Below, piece after piece: positions 56,391 through 64,000 of a stretch of DNA of 64,000 bases (position 1 is the stretch's first letter; each line of letters opens with the position of its first letter). Both the position numbers and the translations under genes were made by a program. The notes under the pieces are model-generated. The model worked only from the letters and a program-made list of their open reading frames with translations. It was not told the DNA's origin and made no database searches. Where the stretch lies: contig NCGC01000002.1 of assembly GCA_002281475.1 (NCBI GenBank), positions 1-64,000 of the forward strand, in the 5' to 3' direction. The DNA is from Methylophilales bacterium 28-44-11 (GTDB taxonomy: Bacteria > Pseudomonadota > Gammaproteobacteria > Burkholderiales > Methylophilaceae).

Positions 56391-56586
56391 ATTTTGCACT
56401 GCGCAAAAGTGTTGGTATGTAAGCGCATGTGTCTAAAATTTGTCAGCTTGTTCCGCCTATTTGTTGTGCACATATCACATGCCGTAGCGCATACCATCTC
56501 AAATGAAGCCACACTTTTATAGCGTAGTTTTCAAAATTGCGCCTTTAAATAGCAGATTTAGCCCTATTTATTCATATTGTAATGTT
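56391..56586. other. Intergenic region upstream of the sigma-54 type promoter
   Basis: About 200 bases with no gene seen on either strand. It is the place where enhancer-binding-protein sites would be expected for the promoter at 56587; I saw no perfect inverted repeat in it. Confidence 0.4.
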
Positions 56587-56601
56587 TGGCATGCAATATG
56601 C
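56587..56601 (+). promoter_or_regulatory. Sigma-54 (RpoN) type promoter
   Basis: TGGCATGCAATATGC has the invariant GG (56588-56589) and GC (56600-56601) exactly ten bases apart, and matches nine of eleven defined bases of TGGCACG-N4-TTGC. The start would be near 56613, 47 bases before the small acidic gene. Not tested. Confidence 0.6.
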
Positions 56602-56659
56602 TTTTATGTAATCAAGCAATCCGTAAATACACTTAACGTAAGTTGAAAGGATGTCAACA

Positions 56660-56833
56660 ATGCCTGCCGAGAATGTAAAAAAAGTAGAGAAAATTAAAGT
56701 GATCGATCAAATGCTGGAAGATTTTGCTGGGGATGAATTTGATGATTATCAAGAAAGTTATAGCGGCATGAGCAGTAGCAATAAGCATTTTTCAGCAGAT
56801 GAAGACACTGTGTCTCTTGATGATATTTATTAA
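56660..56833 (+). CDS. Small acidic protein of unknown function
   Basis: 57 residues from the ATG at 56660, eight bases after AAGGA; an ATG nine bases upstream overlaps the ribosome binding site and is rejected. The first half is Lys/Val-rich (NVKKVEKIKVIDQML), the second very acidic and Ser-rich (DFAGDEFDDYQESYSGM, ending SLDDIY). No membrane segment, Cys or known family. The acidic C-terminal half looks disordered. Sitting behind a sigma-54 type promoter, it may be a regulated adaptor or a partner of a larger protein. Confidence 0.7.
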   Translation: MPAENVKKVEKIKVIDQMLEDFAGDEFDDYQESYSGMSSSNKHFSADEDTVSLDDIY

Positions 56834-56977
56834 TATCGAAAACTTGCTTCACTGCACTTCTCAAATACGCTAACTGCACAATAATATTTAATTTTCGCCT
56901 CTCACTGCCGTTAATAATACAAGAGAGCATTAGCCGTAGGCATCTCTACTGATTTGTTATGACGAATTGAGGCAAAG

Positions 56978-57376
56978 ATGAAATTACTACACGCGTTACT
57001 GACACACGCATGGCTCGCCATCACCTTTAGACACAATGGTGAAGGGATGCCAACTAAACTTCTTGGTGCAAGCACATTGGTGAGCCTATATATCTCACTA
57101 TTACTTGCCAACATACATATTCAACAAACATTCAGTATTGAAAGCCTGATTGCATTACTATTTATTGCCCAACTCTATGTGTTCAGCTTAAGAAACCGCA
57201 TTATTGGTCTGATTATTTTAATAGGCGTCATTGCAAATGCATGCATGCTTCTCGTGCATTTACTTACAGGGATTCCTCAACAGCAACTTTATGCAATCAC
57301 GCTGATGGAATACGCCATGGTGTTCTCAGCCGTGCTGAATGTCATTAAGTATCACTTGAGTACCACTGAGTTCTAA
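56978..57376 (+). CDS. Small membrane protein of unknown function
   Basis: 132 residues with about four hydrophobic helices (near 30-48, 55-72, 75-95 and 108-125) and a short charged N-terminus (FRHNGEGMP). I do not recognise a family. GAGG lies eight bases upstream of the ATG. It is followed by the DUF2238 gene after 71 bases, with a possible ribosome-site-masking hairpin between them. Confidence 0.75.
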   Translation: MKLLHALLTHAWLAITFRHNGEGMPTKLLGASTLVSLYISLLLANIHIQQTFSIESLIALLFIAQLYVFSLRNRIIGLIILIGVIANACMLLVHLLTGIPQQQLYAITLMEYAMVFSAVLNVIKYHLSTTEF

Positions 57377-57409
57377 AAACGCAACATTAGCATTGCCACT
57401 TTTGTCTTA

Positions 57410-57440
57410 AACCTAGTTAAAATCAAGTTTTTACTAGGTT
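57410..57440 (+). promoter_or_regulatory. Hairpin masking the ribosome binding site of the DUF2238 gene
   Basis: AACCTAGT and ACTAGGTT form an 8 bp stem, extended by AAAA/TTTT after one mismatch, around TCAAG. The AGG in the 3' arm (57436-57438) is the only good Shine-Dalgarno candidate, nine bases before the ATG at 57448. Confidence 0.5.
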
Positions 57441-57447
57441 AACTGAA

Positions 57448-58086
57448 ATGGAACACTCAGCGCCACCCAACCTACTTAAGCTTGCATTATTGCTCACATG
57501 TTTAGCTGTTATCGTTTCGGGCATTCGTCCATATGATTTTGGTACATGGCTATTAGAAGCTTTACCCGTCATCCTCGTGATTCCCATTCTGATCATGACA
57601 TACAGAAAATTTCCACTGACACCTTTGTTATATCTAGGTATTTTTTTGCATGCCTTGGTGCTACTGTTAGGTGCCAAATACAGTTATGCAAGAGTGCCGT
57701 TAGGTTTTGAAATTGCAGATTGGTTATCTTTAGAGAGAAACCCCTACGATAAAATCGGGCATTTTTTCCAAGGCCTAGTGCCTGCCATCGCAGCCAGAGA
57801 AATTTTAATTCGTCACCACTCGGTTGTGGGAAATGTCATGCGATCATTTATCATCATATGCATTGTGCTAGCTATTAGCGCAACCTATGAGCTGATTGAG
57901 TGGGGAGCAGCGCTTGCGCTTGGGCAAGGCGCTGTTGAATTTCTGGGGACGCAGGGTGATCCATGGGATACACAATCCGATATGTTCTGCGCCTTATTAG
58001 GCGTCATCACAGCGTTATTACTCTTTTCAAACATGCATCAACGCCAGATTAATGCCATTACCATTCAGAAGAACAATCAACATTAA
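57448..58086 (+). CDS. DUF2238 (YjdF-like) inner membrane protein
   Basis: 212 residues with six predicted membrane segments. Diagnostic motifs are SYARVPLGFEIADW near 76, YDKIGHFFQGLVPAIAARE near 97, and YELIEWGAALA near 150 with QGDPWDTQSDMFCALLG near 170. The family occurs widely in proteobacteria and its function is unknown; the conserved Asp, His and Glu residues in membrane helices hint at an enzymatic or transport site. It is the second of two membrane protein genes. The predicted sRNA lies convergently downstream. Confidence 0.88.
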   Translation: MEHSAPPNLLKLALLLTCLAVIVSGIRPYDFGTWLLEALPVILVIPILIMTYRKFPLTPLLYLGIFLHALVLLLGAKYSYARVPLGFEIADWLSLERNPYDKIGHFFQGLVPAIAAREILIRHHSVVGNVMRSFIIICIVLAISATYELIEWGAALALGQGAVEFLGTQGDPWDTQSDMFCALLGVITALLLFSNMHQRQINAITIQKNNQH

Positions 58087-58096
58087 ATCGACAGGC

Positions 58097-58124
58097 AAAA
58101 AAAACCCCACACAAACGTATGGGG
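58097..58124 (-). terminator. Terminator of the predicted small RNA
   Basis: The 8 bp stem with one G-U pair and a four-base loop is followed by T8 on the - strand. On the + strand the stem is followed by CCACCC, so it does not work as a terminator for the DUF2238 gene. Confidence 0.85.
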
Positions 58125-58183
58125 CCACCCCTTGAGGAGGGAAAACCTGTATGTATGACACATTCATACATTGAACTAAACTA
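58097..58183 (-). ncRNA. Predicted three-hairpin small RNA with a CCUCC loop
   Basis: On the - strand an extended -10 (TGG TATTAT, -10 at 58190-58195) is followed by three stems. Stem 1: ATGTATGA / TCATACAT with a 5-base loop (58151-58171). Stem 2: CCCT / AGGG (58129-58141) with CCTCA in the loop, giving exposed CCUCC. Stem 3: CCCCATAC / GTGTGGGG with loop GTTT and then eight T (58097-58124). The product would be about 87 nt. No protein gene on the - strand precedes this terminator. A CCUCC loop is a typical anti-Shine-Dalgarno element in trans-acting sRNAs. Predicted only. Confidence 0.6.
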
Positions 58184-58189
58184 TGATTT

Positions 58190-58198
58190 ATAATACCA
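58190..58198 (-). promoter_or_regulatory. Extended -10 promoter of the predicted small RNA
   Basis: TGGTATTAT on the - strand is an extended -10 (TGn plus five of six matches to TATAAT). The -35 region is poor, which is usual for extended -10 promoters. The predicted start is about 58183. Confidence 0.5.
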
Positions 58199-58360
58199 CA
58201 CTAACCAATAGCGTATAAATAATTTATTGAAATATTATTTGACGGCTAACCTTTGGGTTAAAGTACCCATCAATTATTGAACTCGAATCAACCTCAACCA
58301 AGGCTAAATGCATTTTTATGTAATATATTGCAACCCGCACCCTTTTAATACACAGCAATG

Positions 58361-59251
58361 ATGATAAATAAACTCACAAAACTACTTCCGCCATTAATGG
58401 TAACTGTTCTTACGTTTGCTTCTACGGCATGCTCGCCAGTAAAAGTATTAAATAGTTTGATTCCAACTAATGGGCACGAAATAAAACGTGATTTGCAGTA
58501 TGGCACGCATGCTCGTCAACAATTAGATATCTATATTCCCTCCCATTCGACGCAAAACGCACTCCCTGTTGTTGTGTTTTTTTATGGTGGTAGTTGGGAC
58601 TCTGGCAATAAAGAGGATTATTTGTTTGCTGCCGAAGCATTTGCTTCACGTGGTTATGTAACAGTGATTCCGAATTACCGCGTTTACCCTGAAGTCAAGT
58701 TTCCGGCAGTAATGCAAGACCCTGCCAGCGCAGCAAAATGGATAAAAATGCATATTGCAGAATACGGTGGAGACCCCAATAATATTTTCATGGTTGGGCA
58801 CTCGGCTGGCGCACATTTAATAACAATGTTGGCCCTTAACAAGAATTACTTCAGCCAAGTAGCACTCACACCAAATGATTTTTCAGGCTATGTGGGTTTA
58901 GCCGGTCCTTATGACTTCTTGCCATTAAAATCAGCTAGATTAAAAGAGATTTTTGGCCCTGAGGAGTCGCAGTGGGAATCACAACCAATCAGATTTGTCG
59001 ATGGCAGCAATCCAAATTTGCAGCTATTAGTAGGGTTAAAAGATAGTGTGGTCTGGCCACGCAATACGTTCAACTTGGCGGAGGTAATTCGTCAACATCA
59101 TGGCAAAGTGGAGGTGGTTGAATTTGCTCATTATGGTCATATCGACATGATTGCTAAGTTAGCTAAACCGCTAAGAGGCAATAGTCGTCTTTTAGATGCA
59201 GTAGATGCTTTTTTAAAACTAAATGTAGTACACGACGATAGCCCAGACTAG
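58361..59251 (+). CDS. Alpha/beta hydrolase, esterase-like lipoprotein
   Basis: 296 residues from the second ATG (58361); the first ATG is at 58358. A lipoprotein signal ends FASTACS (Cys about 24). The core has the oxyanion motif FFYGGSW (usually HGGxW), the nucleophile GHSAGAH near 148, a likely Asp in LKDSVVWP near 230 and the His in FAHYGHIDM near 260. This is the carboxylesterase/BD-FAE group. The substrate, probably a short ester in the periplasm, is unknown. Its nearest downstream neighbour is a GGDEF remnant. Confidence 0.88.
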   Translation: MINKLTKLLPPLMVTVLTFASTACSPVKVLNSLIPTNGHEIKRDLQYGTHARQQLDIYIPSHSTQNALPVVVFFYGGSWDSGNKEDYLFAAEAFASRGYVTVIPNYRVYPEVKFPAVMQDPASAAKWIKMHIAEYGGDPNNIFMVGHSAGAHLITMLALNKNYFSQVALTPNDFSGYVGLAGPYDFLPLKSARLKEIFGPEESQWESQPIRFVDGSNPNLQLLVGLKDSVVWPRNTFNLAEVIRQHHGKVEVVEFAHYGHIDMIAKLAKPLRGNSRLLDAVDAFLKLNVVHDDSPD

Positions 59252-59460
59252 CGCAAACACCTGCCCTTGACTTAGACGAGCACCACATACAGGTGACATT
59301 GGCAAAATTGCTAGTCACATTGGATGTTGCAAAAATATGGCACCATACTTCAGAGCACTTTGATGTTGCCATTAAACGTGCAGACCAATTAATGTACCAA
59401 GCGAAATCGAACGGTAAGAACCGATATGCGCAAGAGCCTGTCAATTGCACTATTATTTAA
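59242..59460 (+). pseudogene. Remnant of a GGDEF-domain (diguanylate cyclase) gene
   Basis: Between the TAG at 59239 and the TAA at 59458 the + strand frame encodes IKRADQLMYQAKSNGKNRYA near its end. This is the canonical C-terminal helix of a GGDEF domain (ADxxMYxAKxxGxNRY). The residues before it (QVTLAKLLVTLDVA) only faintly resemble the beta strand before that helix. There is no start codon with a ribosome site, and the GGDEF loop itself is missing, so this is a decayed fragment. Confidence 0.75.
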
Positions 59461-59637
59461 GTTAAGGACACTTAATGCCGTTAGACTATATATGTATTGT
59501 TATCACCTTTAATCTTGACCTTATTCGTTGACAAGCTAATCCACCGTAATCAATTACTTCTCATTAATTTTATACGTTGCATGATGTAATGATTGTTCTT
59601 AATCATTGTATGTGTTTCAAACCAAAGAAATAGGCTA
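59461..59637. other. Intergenic region before the SBP-GGDEF-EAL gene
   Basis: About 177 AT-rich bases without a recognisable gene, presumably holding the promoter of the following gene. I saw no clear -35/-10 pair. Confidence 0.4.
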
Positions 59638-61911
59638 ATGGCTTTATCCATCATATCAACCGTCACAAAGTTAGATAATTCACCCCTTGTGATGAATATC
59701 TTGTTTGTACTATTACTTTTTCCAACCTTTCAACTGTTGGCAGATGAGCTAATTGAGTTTCAGCACAACGCTGGGTTGCAGCCGGCGATACCACTTACGC
59801 CAAATGAAAAGGCATGGTTAAAAGCGCATAAAGAAATTAAAGTAGCTGTAAAAAGTGGCTGGATGCCCATCGAGTTTAAACTCGAAAATGAGCGGCACAG
59901 AGGTATTGCAGTTGATTATTTAACAAAAGTTGCCAATCTGCTTCGAATTAACGTTAGAGTCATTGACTATAACAATACAACCAATCTAGCTGAAGTCGAT
60001 TTAATATCAGGGGTCACAAGTAGCGCTCTAATTACACCTAATTTCCAATTGCTGAACCAGCCATATTTAATCATTCCCAACGCTATCTATATCAATCATT
60101 ACACATCGGAAAAATCAGAAGCGAATAATTTAGAGGAACTCCGAAACAATAAAATTGCGGTTTTCAAGACAGGTTCTCTTCCAGCAAAACTTCGTGAGAC
60201 TTACCAAGATATTGAGTTGGTCGACACCAACACAGCAGACGAAGCATTTGAGCACCTTAAGCGTGACAAAGTGAAAGCCTATGTAGGAAACGAGCTTGTG
60301 GTGGATTACCATGTGGAATATCACCGACTTAACTATGTGCAAAAATCCGGATTAAGTCCTTTTACCTCCGATGTGTTCATGGCAGTGAACGCTAATCACC
60401 CTGAACTTGCCAGCCTGATGGAGATTGCCTTAAGAAAAATTGGCCAGAATAATAAAGAGATTCTGGACAATTGGAAGATTTCTAAAAATGAAATGGAGCG
60501 CTTGCTCAAGTTGGCTCTTGTCGGTGTTTTAACTGTATTGATCATGCTTATTGCAAGGTTTTATTTATTAAAACGCAGCATCAGAATTCAAGATGCAGAG
60601 AATCAACAAAAAATATGGCATCAGGCAAATTTTGATTTCTTAACTCAATTACCAAATCGGCATTTGTTACAAAATCGATTACAGCAAGCCATTGCCAGAG
60701 CCGACAGGCAAAGCCTGAAAGTTGGATTGCTGTTTATTGACCTTGACAACTTTAAGCATGTCAATGACTCTGCAGGTCATTCAGTAGGGGATCAATTGCT
60801 TAAAGAAGCCGCTGAACGCATCACACGCCATATCCGAGAAGAAGACACTACCGCGCGCTTTGGAGGTGACGAGTTTATGGTGGTGCTGCCTGATTTAGAA
60901 GACTTACAAGGCTTAGAAAAAATCTGTGAAAAAATTCTTAACGAACTAGTAAGGCCGTTTTTGATTAGTAAAGAGCGATTTTTTGTGTCTGCCAGTATGG
61001 GAGTGACGGTTTACCCTGACGATGGTCGCAATACTGAAGAATTGATGAGTTTTGCAGACCAAGCGATGTACGAAGCCAAAAAACAAGGTAAGAACCGTTA
61101 CCAATTTTTTACTGAGTCTATGCAAAAGGAGTCGAATAATCGACTTGCCATCATCAAAGACTTGAGACATGCCATTCATAAAAATGAACTGGTACTTTAT
61201 TACCAACCGATTGTTTGCCTAAAGACACTAAAAGTATTGAAGGCTGAAGCGCTTATACGTTGGAACCACCCAGAAAAAGGCTTGATCGGTCCGAACGATT
61301 TTATTTATCTAGCAGAAGAGTCAGGGTTGATTCATGAACTTGGCCGTTGGATATTTATGCAAGCCATCACCGATTTAAACGCCATCCATGCGCAATTGGG
61401 AGATGCATTCCAAGTAAGTATCAATGTGTCACCTTATCAGTTCTCTAATACACAACATTTGCTTGAGATGATTGAGGTTCTAAAAGCGCACAACATTGCA
61501 GGTAAACACATTTGTATCGAAATTACAGAACGGCTACTGTTGGAACCGACTGATGAAGTGATAGAAATTATACAAACCTTTAGAGAAACAGGTATTGAAT
61601 TCTCTATCGATGATTTTGGAACAGGGTACTCTGCCCTACCCTACCTGAAAAAATTTAATATCGATTACGTCAAAATTGATAAATCATTTATTCAAAATCT
61701 GGAGTTTGATAACTACGATGCCATTCTGTGTGAGGCCATCATTCAGATGGCGCACAAACTTGGTATTAGCTTGATTGCTGAAGGGGTGGAAGACAATAAT
61801 CAAAGAAAAATGCTAGAAGAGTTTGAGTGTGATTTCGTACAAGGTTTTCTTTTTGCGCGTCCAAAACCGCTCCAAGCGCTTATTGAGTATGTCAAAGAAC
61901 ACGCGACTTAA
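59638..61911 (+). CDS. Membrane sensor with SBP domain, GGDEF and EAL
   Basis: 757 residues from the ATG at 59638; an upstream TTG would add 15 residues and seems unlikely. Order: signal/anchor (about 15-35), periplasmic amino-acid-binding type SBP_bac_3 domain (about 45-285, beginning LTPNEKAWLKAHKEIKVAV), one membrane segment (about 291-311), GGDEF domain with an intact ARFGGDEF (about 406), and EAL domain with intact KAEALIRW (about 536) and DDFGTGYSALP (about 660). Both output domains look active. The SBP domain presumably senses a small ligand in the periplasm and sets c-di-GMP level. Confidence 0.93.
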   Translation: MALSIISTVTKLDNSPLVMNILFVLLLFPTFQLLADELIEFQHNAGLQPAIPLTPNEKAWLKAHKEIKVAVKSGWMPIEFKLENERHRGIAVDYLTKVANLLRINVRVIDYNNTTNLAEVDLISGVTSSALITPNFQLLNQPYLIIPNAIYINHYTSEKSEANNLEELRNNKIAVFKTGSLPAKLRETYQDIELVDTNTADEAFEHLKRDKVKAYVGNELVVDYHVEYHRLNYVQKSGLSPFTSDVFMAVNANHPELASLMEIALRKIGQNNKEILDNWKISKNEMERLLKLALVGVLTVLIMLIARFYLLKRSIRIQDAENQQKIWHQANFDFLTQLPNRHLLQNRLQQAIARADRQSLKVGLLFIDLDNFKHVNDSAGHSVGDQLLKEAAERITRHIREEDTTARFGGDEFMVVLPDLEDLQGLEKICEKILNELVRPFLISKERFFVSASMGVTVYPDDGRNTEELMSFADQAMYEAKKQGKNRYQFFTESMQKESNNRLAIIKDLRHAIHKNELVLYYQPIVCLKTLKVLKAEALIRWNHPEKGLIGPNDFIYLAEESGLIHELGRWIFMQAITDLNAIHAQLGDAFQVSINVSPYQFSNTQHLLEMIEVLKAHNIAGKHICIEITERLLLEPTDEVIEIIQTFRETGIEFSIDDFGTGYSALPYLKKFNIDYVKIDKSFIQNLEFDNYDAILCEAIIQMAHKLGISLIAEGVEDNNQRKMLEEFECDFVQGFLFARPKPLQALIEYVKEHAT

Positions 61912-62166
61912 CGCACATTTATCCTTAATGTACTTTTAGCTATATGTAAACTTTCGGGCACCAGCACCCAAATCAACATGGTTATTGCACAATGAAGGAT
62001 GGCAACGCTCATGGCTGATGAATGACTTTAAATTTCCGCCCCCGCTAGAGAAGTAGTTACAAAAGCGTTACTTTTTAACCCTTGCACTTCTATCCTATAA
62101 CTGCCACTCTGAACTTACTAAGTGATAGCGCCTCATACTTATACACCTATTCATTCAGGACACTAC
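61912..62166. other. Intergenic region with a possible coding remnant
   Basis: Between TAG at 61937 and TAG at 62054 the + strand has a 38-codon open stretch containing three Trp and the run WLLHNEGWQRSWLMND, unusual for random sequence. It has no start codon with a ribosome site. It may be a decayed gene end; I cannot name a family. Confidence 0.3.
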
Positions 62167-62715
62167 ATGCACGGTCATTCGAGTATCAAACAACTGTTAC
62201 TATTATCAAGTACGGCACTTATCTCAAGTACGGCAATAGCACAAGTAGCCGAGATTGCGATCAAACCAGGCTTATGGGAAGTCACTACCACTTCGAATCT
62301 ACTTAGTTTGGCTTCGCAAGTACCGCCAGATCAAATGAAACAATTAAATGATTTAGCCAAAGAATATGGATTTGATGTGCCAGAAATACAAAATGGTGCA
62401 GCTAAGTCCATGACCTGTGTAACGCCAGATATGGCAAAACAAAAAATCGTGCCTGGCACGTTTGAAAACCAGGCAGGTTGCACAGTCAATCATGTGACAC
62501 GCAACGGTAATGCTTACCGTATGGAGTATGTATGTAAGAACCCACAATTGGATGGCAGTGGCGTGGCGCAAGGTACCCTAACCAATGCAGAACAATTTAC
62601 AGGTCAAACCACTTTTAATGGCACCGTGCAAGGTAACCCTATTAGCGAGCAAGCCAATATCAATGGCAAATGGGTCAATGCAAACTGTGAAAGTATCAAC
62701 ACGCTACCTAAATAG
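62167..62715 (+). CDS. DUF3617 family periplasmic protein
   Basis: 182 residues from the ATG at 62167, which has AGGA six bases upstream; an in-frame GTG 15 codons earlier lacks one. A signal peptide (about 8-26, cleaved after STAIA) precedes the DUF3617 pattern: IKPGLWEVTTTSN at the mature start and four Cys, in MTCVTP, AGCTVNHV, EYVCKNP and NANCES, which probably form two disulfides. The family is common in proteobacteria and its function is unknown. Confidence 0.87.
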   Translation: MHGHSSIKQLLLLSSTALISSTAIAQVAEIAIKPGLWEVTTTSNLLSLASQVPPDQMKQLNDLAKEYGFDVPEIQNGAAKSMTCVTPDMAKQKIVPGTFENQAGCTVNHVTRNGNAYRMEYVCKNPQLDGSGVAQGTLTNAEQFTGQTTFNGTVQGNPISEQANINGKWVNANCESINTLPK

Positions 62716-62766
62716 ACGATTCCAACATAGGTAATGAAAGCTTCGCTCTTGTCGTGGTGCTTCAAA

Positions 62767-62922
62767 TCAAGCAATGTGTGATTGTTCGTTGCTCCAATAA
62801 GGCTCATTCCCAAAAAGCTTAATCAAGAAATCATCCTTTATGCGCAATGTGCCTGAGACGGAGAATGAAACCCCGCTACCCGGTCCAGTAAATCGCCACA
62901 ATTGATTGTGCCTTGAATGCTT
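62767..62922 (-). pseudogene. Possible coding remnant in the DUF3617-relA gap
   Basis: On the - strand an open frame of about 51 codons between stop codons contains FTGPGSGVSFSVSG, TLRIKDDFLIKLFG and EPYWSNEQ. The composition looks protein-like but the only start is a TTG at 62901 without a ribosome site. It could be the decayed 3' end of a gene; I recognise no family. The rest of the 280-base gap shows nothing. Confidence 0.3.
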
Positions 62923-62996
62923 TTAATCTAAACAATGATGATTAACCAAACGCCAAATCCCATACAACTAAGCGCCTAACACACTTGGGGGGTGCC

Positions 62997-64000
62997 TTAG
63001 ACACGCCTTCTTGCGGATATCACGCTTGGGACTCGCGCAATCAAACTTAATAATCGGGTCAATTGTTCCCGATCTGATATCTGCACCGTAAACTGCATGA
63101 GGGCAAGATTATGCCGAGTCATGGTATTGGCTTGGGTAGCATTCACTTTCTCGCGAAAGAACAAATCACTGATATCGCGCAACAGCCCTTGCCTGTCTTG
63201 AGCCTCTACCTCGATGCCTACCTCGGTATTTAAACTATGTTGATGTCCCCATTGCGCAGTAAGCAATCGATTCCGGCGATTCTCGGGCAAACGCGTGATA
63301 AAACTGCACCCCCCACGGTGGATGGTAACGCCATGATCACGGGTGAGATAACCGACAATGGCATCAGGCGGCATCGGCTTACAGCACTTAGCAGTGGTAG
63401 TGTGCAGATTACCCACGCCCTCTAGCACTACCCCAGTTTGCGATGTGGGAGAAGTTGGACGTTTAGGTGCAATCAGTTTCGGCACCTCTCCAGTTTTAGG
63501 CGCAACTTCTTCCTGAATCGCCAGCGCTATTTGATGCTCACTGACATCGCCTCTGCCGATGGCTGCCAAAAAGTCTTCGAGCTTATGAAAGTGTAGTTTT
63601 TGTGCAATTTTTTCATGATTAATGGCGCCCACGCCTGCACGATGTAGTTCGCGGTCAAGCTTAGTGCGACCTTGCGTAATGTTCTCTTCAAAATGTTGAT
63701 ATTTAAACCAATGTCTAACTCTGGCGCGCGCACTTGCACTTTGGAGGTAACCCAAAGCCGGGTTTATCCAATCGCGGCTTGGAGAACCCAGCTTAGAAGT
63801 CAGAATTTCTACGCGTTGTCCGTTTTGCAACTTGGTATTCAGCGGCACAATACTGCCATTGACCTTTGCGCCTCGGGTGCGATGCCCTAAATCGGTGTGC
63901 AAGGAATACGCAAAATCGATAGGAGTTGCCCCCTTTGGCAAATCGATCACTTTGCCTTGCGGGGTCAACACATAGACTTTGTCTTGAAACAACTCGCTAT
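62997..64000 (-). CDS. relA: RelA-type (p)ppGpp synthetase, C-terminal part (truncated by window end)
   Basis: The frame is open to the last base of the window, so the catalytic N-terminal half is missing. About 334 residues are visible: the TGS domain (VYVLTPQGKVIDLPKGATP then DFAYSLHTDLGHR), the helical region (SRDWINPALGYLQSASAR), a conserved-cysteine zinc-finger region (TAKCCKPMPPD), and a C-terminal ACT domain (IEVEAQDRQGLLRDI). The SRDW and helical segments match RelA better than SpoT. It responds to amino acid starvation at the ribosome. The stop is at 62997. Confidence 0.93.
   Translation of the reverse strand, partial: SELFQDKVYVLTPQGKVIDLPKGATPIDFAYSLHTDLGHRTRGAKVNGSIVPLNTKLQNGQRVEILTSKLGSPSRDWINPALGYLQSASARARVRHWFKYQHFEENITQGRTKLDRELHRAGVGAINHEKIAQKLHFHKLEDFLAAIGRGDVSEHQIALAIQEEVAPKTGEVPKLIAPKRPTSPTSQTGVVLEGVGNLHTTTAKCCKPMPPDAIVGYLTRDHGVTIHRGGCSFITRLPENRRNRLLTAQWGHQHSLNTEVGIEVEAQDRQGLLRDISDLFFREKVNATQANTMTRHNLALMQFTVQISDREQLTRLLSLIARVPSVISARRRV

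Noticed and set aside
58134..58174. A GAGGAGG motif followed by a seven-codon ORF (MYDTFIH) on the + strand
   Set aside because: The G-rich run is the complement of the CCTCC loop of the predicted - strand RNA, and the ORF lies in the complement of its first hairpin. No gene downstream is close enough for a leader peptide.
1..64000. CRISPR arrays, insertion sequences, prophage or integron features
   Set aside because: No regularly spaced repeats, transposase, integrase or phage genes were seen; gene order is chromosomal and conserved.

Overview
The window looks like a chromosomal segment of an obligate or restricted methylotrophic betaproteobacterium of the family Methylophilaceae, most likely close to Methylotenera or Methylophilus. 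The evidence is a moderately AT-rich genome with betaproteobacterial housekeeping proteins, together with the ribulose monophosphate enzymes (hexulose-phosphate synthase, hexulose-phosphate isomerase, transaldolase) and a large set of tetrahydromethanopterin (H4MPT) and methanofuran-type cofactor genes. This assignment rests on protein families read by eye; no database was searched.

Layout. 1-762 is the 3' end of glycogen synthase. 897-2825 holds oligoribonuclease and, divergently, a Ste24-type protease. 2829-8751 is a tightly packed + strand run: cytochrome c, rsgA, an HDAC-like deacetylase, an HD-GYP protein with two altered metal ligands, a GGDEF/EAL protein and queD. 8756-14137 (- strand) is a methyltransferase, rnhA and dnaQ followed by the dTDP-rhamnose genes rfbBACD; gloB diverges from it. 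15095-20291 is mltD plus a peptide-type ABC transporter lacking its ATPases. fabI follows. 21207-29879 (- strand) is the classic protein quality-control block tig-clpP-clpX-lon-hup, with tRNA-Val and tRNA-Asp, then ppiD. ridA, tRNA-Leu and a small unknown gene lead into a tripartite RND efflux operon (31157-36912) that contains an extra 49-codon gene.

36949-50448 is the C1 island. An amino-acid kinase (MfnE-like), pabB, a hydantoinase-fold protein (MfnF-like) and an ATP-grasp ligase (MfnD-like) point to methanofuran and H4MPT cofactor synthesis. A HisA-like TIM barrel is transcribed divergently with a single base between the two start codons. Then come phi, hps and tal, then orf5, orf7, mch, orf17, mtdB and mptG. 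Together these cover cofactor synthesis, oxidation of methylene-H4MPT and formaldehyde fixation. ppsA and its regulator ppsR follow.

53961-64000 is looser: a periplasmic glutathione peroxidase, chrA, several small unknown genes, a DUF2238 membrane protein, an esterase-like lipoprotein, a GGDEF-domain remnant, a SBP-GGDEF-EAL sensor, a DUF3617 protein and the 3' part of relA.

The most interesting new items are: a predicted three-hairpin small RNA with a CCUCC loop at about 58097-58183 (- strand); the 49-codon gene translationally coupled to the RND pump; a sigma-54-type promoter in front of a 57-residue acidic protein; palindromic operators at the tal and hps promoters with a terminator between hps and phi; and the HD-GYP protein with two His-to-Gln changes.
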